Assembly: GCA_963693285.1 (NCBI GenBank)
Contig: OY848923.1
Span: 7,402,451-7,466,450 of the forward strand
DNA: 64,000 nt
Direction of reading: 5' to 3'
From: Xestospongia muta
Taxonomy: Eukaryota; Porifera; Demospongiae; Haplosclerida; Petrosiidae
Part shown: positions 20,446-29,854 of the stretch, in pieces
How positions within the stretch are numbered: the stretch's first letter is position 1
Layout: each line of letters starts with the position of its first letter
The notes under the pieces: model-generated
Database searches by the model: none
What the model saw: the letters and a program-made list of their open reading frames with translations, nothing else
Told to the model about the DNA's origin: nothing
Position numbers and translations under genes: made by a program

Positions 20446-21060
20446 ACTCTAGGTCCAGTTTTGCCGCCATACTAGGTATGTCTTGATCCATTTCCTCCTT
20501 TGTAATTGGCTTCTCAGTGCTATGTCCAAATGGACACAAAAAGAATGGCATTAGCTAAATATCATTTATTTATCATTTTTATCTTTACAATCACGTGTCT
20601 CCTCCACATTTACCTTCTTTTAATTTTTAGCAATATATTAAGGAAGCGTGTTCATGCAGGCTGAAACAGGTTATGGATTGGTTACTGTATTGGGTCTCCA
20701 GACATACCTTCTCTTTGTGCTTTAGCTATTATCGGGTCAATAATTCCTCTGTGTATTTTATTGTATACATCTTCACACAATCAAGTTATTTCCTAATATG
20801 GAAATAAGATTCTGTTAATATCAATGGAAATTATGTGTGATTTTATTACATAATGTATTATTAATAAATTATTATTAATGAATGATTACGTGACATTTGG
20901 TCTCTTTTCCATCATTGCTATGTATAATAGCTTGAAGTGTGTCATCTTCTAAATCATATAACCAGTACATTTAGTATTTGAATATATGGATTAAGACTTA
21001 GATAGAAGTCTATATCTGTAGTCTTACCCTAATACTAGCTTTCTTTGAGATGTCCCAGTC

Positions 21061-21110
<50 letters not shown>

Positions 21111-21370
21111 TCAGTCATCATTACTTTTGTTCGAGGAGACATCTTTACAAATTCTTCCACTTTCTTAATAATTCTAACCTTCAACAACACCAAAACAAAT
21201 TAAACACTAGTTGTTCATAACTATTAAACTATTACTCACAGTTCCTAGTAGTACTATATATTTGACAACATGTTAAATGATTCATCAAGTCTACAACAGT
21301 AAGTGATGGAGGTAAGTCTTCACTGGTAGTTGGTGCATCAGCTGGTTGACTGGATTGAGACACTACAAAT
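20446..21370 (-). pseudogene. Degenerate multi-exon gene inside the transposon, unknown
   Basis: Minus-strand exon-like segments in order: about 21366-21243 (SSQPADAPTTSEDLPPS), 21177-21123 (VRIIKKVEEFVKMSPRTK), 21068-21027 (DWDISKKASIR), 20973-20890 (YWLYDLEDDTLQAIIH), 20780-20709 (KIHRGIIDPIIAKAQRE) and a terminal exon at about 20522-20446 (PITKEEMDQDIP, stop at 20446). Several have donor or acceptor sites. However, phases between neighbours do not all close, and the acceptor before 21068 has GG instead of AG after a (CT)n tract. I do not recognise the family. A captured, decaying host gene is the best guess. Confidence 0.35.
21061..21106 (-). repeat. (CT)n tract (plus strand AG)
   Basis: Dinucleotide run whose CT strand is the sense strand of the degenerate minus-strand exons. 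It abuts one of them as a would-be polypyrimidine tract. Confidence 0.85.
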
Positions 21371-22333
21371 AAATGAAACAGATAATGAAGACATATATAT
21401 AGCAGACATTAAGAGTAAAACAAGTGTGTGATAGTATTAAATATGTCTTTAAGATTATCAATAACTGGTAATCTTAGGTCTACAGTTGGGGAATTAGCAA
21501 AAGCTGTGATGTAGCAATATGGAAAAGTAAGAAATTTCAATGATTAGTAACACTTGTTGCCATAGTAACACTGTGATGCACCAAGATTATTACATGCATC
21601 AGTGGTAACAAATTGTATATGTATTCATATCATATATATATGAAAGTGGCATATGATAATAAAATTAAAAAAATAACATGTAGACCACCTGGTATACTAT
21701 GTCCCTGTTGTCAGGACAGATAATTAAACCCTGATACAAAAGGTTCCATTTTATATCATGAAGATGATCAAATAACAACAAAGACTGCGTTGTGTACCTT
21801 TTTGTTTACTCTGTGATTACTATAGTTGAAGGAACAATGGATTGTGAGTCATAGTCAAAAGTTTTGGAGAGTGTTTTAAAGATGATAATGATAGTTCTGA
21901 AACTGTTGAACGATACAGTGTGATTACTATCTATTATGAATGTACCTTACATGTACTATTCCAAAACTAAACACAATACCTGATAAGTACATTTGTCAAT
22001 TCTGTAATACTGAGCATGATACTAAATTATCAGGTTGTGTCAAAATATTTGTTTTATTGTGTTTATTTCAAATTACTAATGTAAAATATCATTATGTCGT
22101 TTTTTTATGTTACAAAAAATAAAAAAATCCTTACCTAAACATTCTTCTTCATTATCTTTTGTTCCTTCTATCTAACTTTACAACAGCTCCTTTAACTCCT
22201 CCAGACATAGCAGTGATAGCAACTTCTGCTGACGTTAGAGACAATAAAAACTTGTAAAGAAGGGATTAAAATTTTGGATAACTTTATAGATCTTACCGCT
22301 CACGTGATTGTACGGATGTGTGATGTGAGCAAA

Positions 22334-22377
22334 AAGGGGTTAAAATTATGGATAACTTTCTCCGGCTAATGGCTGTC
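22334..22377 (-). repeat. Right terminal inverted repeat
   Basis: Reverse complement of 15882-15925. Its outer end is GGCTGTC, followed by the TSD at 22378. Confidence 0.9.
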
Positions 22378-22398
22378 TTGTAATCTTTTGCAGCCATT
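22378..22398 (-). pseudogene. Start codon fragment of the transposon-split TRAF copy
   Basis: Reads ATG GCT GCA AAA GAT TAC AA in the minus sense (M-A-A-K-D-Y-K, as in TRAF-like genes 1 and 8) and stops at the transposon. The first 8 bases are the right target-site duplication (22378-22385). The usual TRAF upstream region follows, with the conserved box at 22433-22448. Confidence 0.85.
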
Positions 22399-22764
22399 TT
22401 GCATAGACTACTTATGACTTGAATTTCCTTTTAATAACTAGGTCTATGTAAACTGCCGTGCTATAGAGTATTACTGTAAAATAACAATCAATAGTAACTA
22501 ACGTAATGTAAGTGGATGTACAATATAAGGATGATGGAGCTAGGAGCCACTTAGAAAAAAATAAAACAGACAATTATTTTCTGTATCAATGCTATAATGA
22601 TCTAGCACAGTTGTGTTTAAGGAAGGAATGACACTTGAAGCAAACTAACTTGAGAGCACTGACTGAATATAGTCAGCGCTCTCGTGTCTATTAAAAGTAT
22701 TGTTATACAATGTTACTTTTTACTATGTGTTTATTTTATTAGTTAATCAGTAAGTAGTTAATTT

Positions 22765-22890
22765 TGTATCACTGAATGGATTGGTACAACATCTGTTGTA
22801 AGAGGTCTTCTTAATTTTTTCTTCCTTTTAATGTTTTCTGAGGTATCTTTACTTGAGAACAATGATGATACTCACCTTTTTGTTCTTGTA
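22765..22890 (-). pseudogene. KRI1 last-exon relic (K2)
   Basis: Nearly identical to relic K1 (15415-15540) and related to the intact KRI1 terminal exon. No open frame. Confidence 0.65.
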
Positions 22891-22910
22891 ATTTAATAAT
22901 GACAAGACAT

Positions 22911-22950
22911 CAATCAGCTAGTACTTGTATGAACCTCCTCAAATTATCAT
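22911..22950 (+). pseudogene. UBE3C last-exon fragment (U2)
   Basis: Short copy of the HECT cysteine-loop segment (AGCTAGTACTTGTATGAACC), directly after relic K2. UBE3C-3'-UTR-like sequence continues to about 23120. Confidence 0.75.
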
Positions 22951-23246
22951 AGTTATATAAACATTGTTTTTAGTAATTGTGTTTGTCAATAAAATAATTA
23001 CTTGTATAGAAACTATTATATAATTAAAACATTCACAACTTTGGATATGTCAGTTATAAATTAATAATAGTTATATAACTATATTATTTAGTTATACCTG
23101 CATGTTTGTAGATCTTAGCATCAACGAATGAAGCTAGATCCTTCACTCTAGATCTGTTTGTGTAAGAAAAGAGCATTCCTTAGCTAATTATATAGACTAT
23201 TGACATACTTAGTATATTAGTTTATATCTATAGAAATGTAATTCAG

Positions 23247-25586
23247 TTAGTGAGGTACTAGAACTTTAAATTTGAGACAGTTATCTTTTAAATATTGACG
23301 ATTATCAACAACATTGTAGCCTAGCTGGTCAAATGAAAGAAATGCATTTTGAGGTAATAGATGATCTCCACGTTCTCCACTAGTAACTCTTTTCCCTCGG
23401 TCATTGTCTTTATAATCAAAGACATAATTATAATGATGATGATCACCAAACTGATTGAGGAGTCGTATGACAACTTTCCCTTTAAATGGCCACTGAAGAT
23501 GATTATCATAAGGACCTAACATCATGTAGGAATCAATACGTAGTGATGTTCTACTGTCATCACATCCAAAATCCACTTCAAAGCACATCTTGTACGAATT
23601 GTATCCATTGAAATGAACAAAATATGGAGGACTAAACCAGTGGACTCTATTGTCCTTCTTTTGTCGGAACTGTGTCAGCAGAATAACATCATTAATTGGT
23701 TGTGTTGGAACAGTATCACTCCTCTGGAGGAGGGTGTGAGAGAGGGGGAGAGGATGAGAGAGGGGGAGGGGCTGAGAGGAGAGGGGATGAGAGAGAGAGG
23801 TGGGCTGAGAGAGGGAGGGAGGCTGAGAGAGAGAGTTATATATCTTATTTAGTAAACTCTTATTTTCTGTTCTCAACTCACGAACTTCTGATAACAAGAG
23901 ATCTAGTTTCTTGTCTTTCGCCTGGAACTGTTGACAATTATCCTGAAGCTGAGCATCTTTTTGTTGTAGCAGTCTGTCTTTTTCTTGTATCTGTTTATCT
24001 TTCTGCTGCACTATTAATTTTAGCTCATTGTCTTTCTTTACTAACTGAGTTTCCTTCTCTTTTAGCTGTCTATCTTTCTCTTGAAGTCGTCCATCTTTCT
24101 CCCATAGCTGTCTGTCTTTCTCCTGTAGTTGTTTATCTTTCTGCTGCACTGTTAATTTTAGTTCATTGTCCTTCTTTGCTAACTGAGTTTCCTTTTCCTG
24201 TAGCTGTTCATCTTTCTCTTGTAGTTGTCTGTCTTTTACTTGTATCTGTTTATCTTTCTGCTGCACTATTAATTTTAGCTCATTGTCTTTCTTTACTAAC
24301 TGAGTTTCCTTCTCTTTTAGCTGTCTATCTTTCTCTTGAAGTCGTCCATCTTTCTCCCATAGCTGTCTGTCTTTCTCCTGTAGTTGTTTATCTTTCAGCT
24401 GCACTGTTAATTTTAGCTCATTGTCCTTCTTTGCTAACTGAGTTTCCTTTTCCTGTAGCTGTTTATCTTTCTCCTGTATCTGCATATCTTTCTGCTGCAC
24501 TGTTAATTTTAGCTCATTGTCCTTCTTTACTAACTGAGTTTCCTTTTCCTGTAGCTGTTTATCTTTCTCCTGTATCTGCATATCTTTCTGCTGCACTGTT
24601 AATTTTAGCTCATTGTCCTTCTTTGCTAACTGAGTTTCCTTTTCCTGTAGCTGTTTATCTTTCTCCTGTATCTGCATATCTTTCTGCTGCACTGTTAATT
24701 TTAGCTCATTGTCCTTCTTTGCTAACTGAGTTTCCTTTTCCTGTAGCTGTTTATCTTTCTCCTGTATCTGCATATCTTTCTGCTGCACTGTTAATTTTAG
24801 CTCATTGTCCTTCTTTGCTAACTGAGTTTCCTTTTCCTGTAGCTGTTTATCTTTCTCCTGTAGTTGTCTGTCTTTCTCTTCAAGTATCTTCTGTAAACTC
24901 TCATAGATCATTTTAGAGGAGAGAGCACTATGGTGGACACCATTATCAGACAGATGTTGAGCTAGATCACAACGACGAACCTTCTCTTGACATCCCACAT
25001 GACTAAACTCACATTCTACTACCTGGAAGGGACACTTATCAAGATGATCTTGTAACATTCCTCGCTCTATCTTATCTCCAGAACACTCATTAGGACAGAC
25101 GATGGGATACTTGTCACATACTGGGTAATGTTTCCTAACTGTCACCTCATAGGTTGACTGGTACTTACAATAACCACAAGCAAAAGGACGTTTTGGACAC
25201 TTCTCTTTATGTTTCTCTATGTGCTGACGTTGGTATTGTTGACCACACCCCCAAGGACAATCGACTTGAACACATGCACACTGTTGTAAATGATTCTTTA
25301 GTTGACCTAGTTCCATCTTATGACCACACCCCTTGGTACACCATATCAACAACTTGTTGAGAGTATTACGCTCAAAATATTTATCATGAACAGTTCCATA
25401 CTCATTATGTCGACACATTGGACAGTGTGGAGTAGTAGCCTGCTGTTTGACATTGTCTTGACATTTTTTACAGATATGGTGACCACAACAAGTAAACTGG
25501 TGTGGTTCTTCAAGAATATCTAGACACAGAGGACATACGACGTCTTTGGGAAGAGGGCTAACAAACTCAAACCTATAACTGGCCAT
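23247..25586 (-). CDS. TRAF-like protein 2 with expanded coiled coil, 779 aa
   Basis: Intronless, and the longest copy. RING at about residues 18-58 and TRAF fingers to about 225. A very long charged coiled coil (about 230-590) is built from eight KDNELKL-bearing units. The most regular units are 32 residues (96 bp), each with KETQLAKKDNELKL followed by heptad-like QEKDKQLQ. A Ser/Pro/Leu-rich linker (LSQPPSLSQPTSLSHP and similar, about 603-640) precedes the MATH domain (about 650-775, WFSPPYFVHFNGY, WPFKGKVVIRLLNQ). The 32-residue period is not a multiple of seven and implies a stutter per repeat. The antisense strand is open across the coil because the unit length is a multiple of three. 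The Met at 25586 is used; it aligns with the start of TRAF-like gene 3. Confidence 0.93.
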   Translation of the reverse strand: MASYRFEFVSPLPKDVVCPLCLDILEEPHQFTCCGHHICKKCQDNVKQQATTPHCPMCRHNEYGTVHDKYFERNTLNKLLIWCTKGCGHKMELGQLKNHLQQCACVQVDCPWGCGQQYQRQHIEKHKEKCPKRPFACGYCKYQSTYEVTVRKHYPVCDKYPIVCPNECSGDKIERGMLQDHLDKCPFQVVECEFSHVGCQEKVRRCDLAQHLSDNGVHHSALSSKMIYESLQKILEEKDRQLQEKDKQLQEKETQLAKKDNELKLTVQQKDMQIQEKDKQLQEKETQLAKKDNELKLTVQQKDMQIQEKDKQLQEKETQLAKKDNELKLTVQQKDMQIQEKDKQLQEKETQLVKKDNELKLTVQQKDMQIQEKDKQLQEKETQLAKKDNELKLTVQLKDKQLQEKDRQLWEKDGRLQEKDRQLKEKETQLVKKDNELKLIVQQKDKQIQVKDRQLQEKDEQLQEKETQLAKKDNELKLTVQQKDKQLQEKDRQLWEKDGRLQEKDRQLKEKETQLVKKDNELKLIVQQKDKQIQEKDRLLQQKDAQLQDNCQQFQAKDKKLDLLLSEVRELRTENKSLLNKIYNSLSQPPSLSQPTSLSHPLSSQPLPLSHPLPLSHTLLQRSDTVPTQPINDVILLTQFRQKKDNRVHWFSPPYFVHFNGYNSYKMCFEVDFGCDDSRTSLRIDSYMMLGPYDNHLQWPFKGKVVIRLLNQFGDHHHYNYVFDYKDNDRGKRVTSGERGDHLLPQNAFLSFDQLGYNVVDNRQYLKDNCLKFKVLVPH
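23725..23835 (-). repeat. Purine/pyrimidine minisatellite encoding the Ser/Pro linker of TRAF-like 2
   Basis: GAGAGGGGGAGGGGCTGAGAGG-type repeats inside the reading frame. The other intact copies lack this linker, so it is a lineage-specific in-frame expansion. Confidence 0.75.
24040..24860 (-). repeat. 96-bp in-frame minisatellite in TRAF-like 2 coil
   Basis: Successive units start 96 bp apart (for example, the GAGTTTCC motif recurs at 24440 and 24536). The copies near 24440-24850 are almost identical, which indicates recent expansion or homogenisation. Confidence 0.85.
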
Positions 25587-25677
25587 CTATACGAGCCACA
25601 CCCATTTGTGGTTTTGCCGCCTCTATTAGGGTCTGGCTCAGAGCAATTACCACGCCCATAGATGATACATAGTTTAA

Positions 25678-26513
25678 ATGAAAGGCACTAAAGTGCCGAA
25701 CCTCGCTGTAGTTTTTAAGTTATTTATAAATTCTATGCCAGCTTAGGCCCAGTTATGATGTTGTTATTGCAAGAAAATTTATTAACATTCCAGAAGGTGT
25801 GGTTATAAAATGGTAATTTTTGTCATTCTGTATGTGCTCATTAATTGTTGCTTGATTTCTAGCTTTGACATGTTTGTGAAGCAGTAACTGAGTAAGTGAT
25901 AGTATCATTCAATTGCCAAGCAAGATTAAGTGCTAATTTCGTGATGAAAAGTTTCTCTGAGTCTTTACATGACCCTTTAAAATGTATCAATATTTCATAT
26001 ATAAAATTTATTGTAACTTGAAGATGAAACGTTCTTTGGAAACGTCCCGTAGTACAAATATAAATCGATATATTATCTATTAGTAGCAGTCTTTTCAGTG
26101 CTTGGAGACGTTTCCTGAATGCGTTACTTCGCTCCAAGTCCACAAAACATTTTTCAGAACTTTTCTAACGATTACTTCGACCAACGGCCTTCTGTCTTGC
26201 TGATCCGTATTCCTCTGAGATTGTTTACAATATAGTAAAAAATCTCCACGTTAAGTTTTTTACTTTTCGAGAAACGGCACTTGACCTCTGCAGCCTGAAA
26301 ATTCTTTTGCGAGTTTTAAGCTTCTGTTTTCCTTGACGATGTTCTTGATACTACTGTTGTAAAGTCCACATGTTTTTCTATTCGTTGCTAAACGTTGGTA
26401 GCTGCTAATGCTTCGGTTGCCAAGTTATAGCAGTTCAAAAAAAACAACCCTGGTAACAGACACACACACAAACAGACTACAGTACCCTCGCTATGCGCCC
26501 ACGCACAGCGAGG
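25678..26513. mobile_element. ~840-bp insertion at a TTAA site upstream of TRAF-like 2
   Basis: The duplicated flank upstream of TRAF-like gene 3 (28885-29000) is continuous here except for this block. TTAA stands on both sides (25674-25677 and 26514-26517), and the empty site reads AGTTTAAGTTAGCC at 28970. TTAA duplication is typical of piggyBac and Kolobok elements. Both ends contain CCTCGCTGT in inverted orientation but slightly offset. No transposase domain is recognised, so it would be non-autonomous. Confidence 0.7.
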
Positions 26514-26715
26514 TTAATTAGCCTCACATTCCTAAGAAAACCACAGTATAGATGACTTGTAATACAAGATTTATTACCCAAGTCTTTGTTGAAGTAGTGA
26601 AACATCATTGAAGCTGATTAATTCAGTAAAAAAAGACTTTGCAGTGACTGATCAAACAATTTTGTAAATTAACTTCACTGTTGGCCAATTAGTAATATAT
26701 CATTAAACTTGTTAC

Positions 26716-26935
26716 TTGTCATGTGATATTTGCAATACATGTACATGTATTACAAGTATTGTTGTCATGTGATGTACTATATGACTCACCTGACAACAAT
26801 ACATGTACTACATGTATTGTTGTCATGTGATTTGATATATTAGATGTCTTATCTGTTTAATGATAACTTTATATGTCTTACTTAAGAGATCCATCATACC
26901 ACTATGACTTTGTATGTCCTACTGATTACAATTAT
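26716..26935. repeat. Copy of UBE3C intronic segment with inverted repeats
   Basis: Contains direct and inverted copies of ACATGTATTGTTGTCATGTGA, then TTAGATGTCTTATCTGTTTAATG, as in the UBE3C intron at 11811-11960. It lies just left of UBE3C relic U3. Confidence 0.7.
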
Positions 26936-26987
26936 AAGAGAGCATTTTATATTATTAATGAACAAAGTATATTTTAATACATGCACT

Positions 26988-27150
26988 TTATCCTCCCTTT
27001 ACAATCGTCTTAGCTAAAGAGACATCTCATCTTCCATCAGCTAGTACTTGTATGAACCTCCTCAAATTACCAATGTTCTCTGATAAGACAATATGAAGAG
27101 AAAAATTAATTTATGCTATATCATCTGGTGCTGGATTTGAATTGAGTTGA
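26988..27150 (+). pseudogene. UBE3C last-exon relic (U3)
   Basis: Matches 13425-13581 almost base for base, including the cysteine loop and the GAGTTGA stop region, with a few substitutions. It lacks all upstream HECT exons. 3'-UTR-like sequence follows to about 27340. Confidence 0.9.
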
Positions 27151-27348
27151 GGACATGTGTCAGTTATAAATTAATAACTACATGTATTAATAGTTATATA
27201 ACTATTGTGTTTAGTAACTGACTGTAAAATAATATTTCTTAATAAAAATAATTATTTGTATACCAACTATATATTATATAAATAGAACATTCATATCTTT
27301 ACTGATAAATCATGTCATTACTACATACATATTATAACTTGTAGTAAT

Positions 27349-28884
27349 CTATATATTTTCATTTATAACTTTAAACTTGAGACAATCATCTTTCAAATAT
27401 TGACTGTCAGTACTAGCACTGTAGCCTAGTTGGAGTAATGGAAGACATTCACTCTGAGTTTCGTGCCATTTCCCTCGTTCTCCACTAGTAACTCTTCCAC
27501 CTTTATCATCTCTGTCTTTATAATCAAAGACATAATCATAATGATGATGATCACCACACTGATTGAGGAGTTGTATGATAACTTTCCCTTTAAATGGCCA
27601 CTGAAGATGATCATCATAACGACCTCTCATAATGTAGGAATCAATACGTAGTAATGTTTTATTATGACAAAAATCAACTTCAAAGCACATTTTGTATCCA
27701 AAAAGATGAGTAAAATAAGGAGGACTATACCATCGGACTTTGTTATCCTTTTTGTGCATAAATTCTGTCATTGTAACAGACAGAACAGTGCTCTTACAAA
27801 TCTTGTCATATATTGTACCAAGTAAAGTCTTATTTTCTCCTATTAACCCTTGAACTTCAAACATCAAGCGATCTTTCTCCTGTAGTTGTCTGTCTTTATC
27901 TTGTATCTGCTTATCTTTCTGTTGCACTGTCAATCTTAGCTCATTGTCTTTCTTTGCTAACTGAGTTTCCTTCTCTTTTAGCTGTCTATCTTTCTCCTGT
28001 AGTTGTCTGTCTTTCTCTTGTAGTTGTTTGTCTTTCTCCTGTAGTTGTTTGTCTTTCTCCTGTAGTTGTTTGTCTTTCTCCTGTAGTTGTTTGTCTTTCT
28101 GCTGCACTGTTAATCTTAGCTCATTGTCCTTCTTTGCTAACTGAGTTTCCTTCTCCTGTAGCTGTCCGTCTTTCTCCTCCATCTTTTTCTGTAAACTCTC
28201 ATAGATCATTTTAGAAGAGAGAGCACTATGGTGGACACCGTTATCACACAAATGTTGCGCTAAATCACAACGACGAACCCTTTCTAGGCATCCCACATGA
28301 CTAAACTCACACTCTACTACCTGGAAGGGACACTTATCAAGATGATCTTGTAACACTCCTCGTTCTATCTCATCTCCAGAACACTCATTAGGACAGATGA
28401 TAGGATACTTGTCACATACTGGATAATGTTCATTAACTATCACCTCATAGGTTGACTGGTACTTACAATAATCACAAATAAAAGGACGCTTTGAACACTT
28501 CTCTTTATGTTCCTCTATGTACTGACGTTGGTATTGTTGACCACACCCATAAGGACAATTCTCTTTAATACATGGGCATTGTGGTAAATGGTTTTTGAGT
28601 TGACCTAGTTCCACCTCCTGACCACAACCCTCTGTACACCATATCAACAACTTGTTGAGAATGTTACGTTCAAAATATTTATCAGGTGACATCATATACT
28701 CATCATGTCGACACATTGGACAGTGTGGAGTAGTAGCTTGCTGTTTTAGCTTGTCTCCACATTTTTTACAGATATGTTGACCACAACAAGTAAACTGGTA
28801 TGGTTCTTCAACAATGTCTAGACACAGAGGACATATGACATCATCAGGAGGAGGACTAACAAACCTAAACCTATAACTGGCCAT
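27349..28884 (-). CDS. TRAF-like protein 3, 511 aa
   Basis: Intronless. RING at about residues 18-57, TRAF fingers to about 225, and a coiled coil at about 230-365 made of QLQEKDKQ heptad-like units with two KKDNELRLTVQQKDKQ blocks. The MATH domain is at about 385-508 (WYSPPYFTHLFGYKMCFEVD, WPFKGKVIIQLLNQ). It is nearly identical to TRAF-like 4 in the coil and zinc fingers, so the pair arose by a recent duplication or was homogenised. The 5' flank matches that of gene 2 rather than gene 4. Confidence 0.93.
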   Translation of the reverse strand: MASYRFRFVSPPPDDVICPLCLDIVEEPYQFTCCGQHICKKCGDKLKQQATTPHCPMCRHDEYMMSPDKYFERNILNKLLIWCTEGCGQEVELGQLKNHLPQCPCIKENCPYGCGQQYQRQYIEEHKEKCSKRPFICDYCKYQSTYEVIVNEHYPVCDKYPIICPNECSGDEIERGVLQDHLDKCPFQVVECEFSHVGCLERVRRCDLAQHLCDNGVHHSALSSKMIYESLQKKMEEKDGQLQEKETQLAKKDNELRLTVQQKDKQLQEKDKQLQEKDKQLQEKDKQLQEKDRQLQEKDRQLKEKETQLAKKDNELRLTVQQKDKQIQDKDRQLQEKDRLMFEVQGLIGENKTLLGTIYDKICKSTVLSVTMTEFMHKKDNKVRWYSPPYFTHLFGYKMCFEVDFCHNKTLLRIDSYIMRGRYDDHLQWPFKGKVIIQLLNQCGDHHHYDYVFDYKDRDDKGGRVTSGERGKWHETQSECLPLLQLGYSASTDSQYLKDDCLKFKVINENI

Positions 28885-29164
28885 CTATACGAGCCACACC
28901 CTTTTGTGGTTTTGCCGCCTCTATTAGGGTCTGGCTCAGAGCAATTACCACGCCCATAAATGATACATAGTTTAAGTTAGCCTCACATTCCTAAGAAAAC
29001 CACAGTATAGATGACTTGTAATACAAGATTTATTACCCAAGTCTTTGTTGAAGTAGTGAAACATCATTGAAGCTGATTAATTCAGTAAAAAAAGACTTTG
29101 CTGTGACTGATCAAACAATTTTGTAAATCAACTTAACTGTTACTGGCCAATTAGTAATATATCA

Positions 29165-29395
29165 TTAAACTTGTTACTTGTCATGTGATATTTGTAATAC
29201 ATGTACATGTACTACAAGTATTGTTGTCATGTGATGTACTACATGATTCACCTGACAACAATACATGTACTACATGTATTGTTGTCATGTGATTTGATAT
29301 ATTAGATGTCTTATCTGTTTAATGATAACTTTACATGTCTTACTTAAGAGATCCATCATACCACTAAGACTTTATATGTCCTACTGATTACAATT
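29165..29395. repeat. Second copy of the UBE3C intronic segment
   Basis: Nearly identical to 26716-26935, with the same direct and inverted CATGTATTGTTGTCATGTGA units. Confidence 0.7.
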
Positions 29396-29448
29396 ATAAG
29401 AGATCATTTTATATTACTAATGAACAAAGTATATTTTAATATATGCAC

Positions 29449-29612
29449 TTTATCCTCCCTTTACAATCCTCTCAGCTAAAGAGACATCTCATCTTCCATC
29501 AGCTAGTACTTGTATGAACTTCCTCAAATTACCAATGTTCTCTGATAAGACAATATTAAGAGAAAAATTAATTTATACTATATCATCTGGTGCTGGATTT
29601 GAATTGAGTTGA
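29449..29612 (+). pseudogene. UBE3C last-exon relic (U4)
   Basis: Again matches 13425-13581, including the stop region. A short misplaced TRAF-like segment (CATCATAAGGACCTTTCATAATG, near 29635-29662) follows it. This is a piece of the MATH-coding region, consistent with local rearrangement or gene conversion. Confidence 0.9.
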
Positions 29613-29854
29613 GGACATAAATAACATGATGATCATCATAAGGACCTTTCATAATGTAGGAATCAGTTATAAATTAATAGCTACATGTATTAATAGTTAT
29701 ATAACTATTGTGTTTAGTAATATTTGACTGTAAAATAATATTTCTTAAGAAAAATAATTATTTGAATACCAACTATATATTATATAAATAGAACATTCAT
29801 ATCTTTACTGATAAATCATGTCATTACTACATACATATTATAACTTGTAGTAAT

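Larger units (their letters stand above)
15882..22377. mobile_element. 6.5-kb inverted-repeat DNA transposon with 8-bp TSD, hAT- or P-like
   Basis: Both ends carry an inverted repeat of about 44 bp beginning GACAGCCATTAGCCGGAG (15882-15925 and 22334-22377, about one mismatch), flanked by the identical 8-bp duplication TTGTAATC. Eight-base duplications are typical of the hAT and P superfamilies. No transposase is recognised, so it may be non-autonomous or degraded. The right end has a second internal copy of the repeat (22259-22291), and both ends share a motif around ACGTCAGCAGAAGTT. The interior holds hairpins, tandem repeats and isolated exon-like segments. Confidence 0.85.

Noticed and set aside
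23696..24916. 406-codon plus-strand ORF rich in Leu/Ser/Val
   Set aside because: Antisense of the repeated coiled coil of TRAF-like 2. The 96-bp unit keeps the opposite frame open, and no domain or start context supports it. The same applies to the plus-strand frames at 27813-28214, 30325-30726 and 32899-33258.
25859..26143. 94-codon minus-strand ORF in the TTAA-flanked insertion
   Set aside because: No transposase motif or homology recognised. It could be chance in a non-autonomous element.
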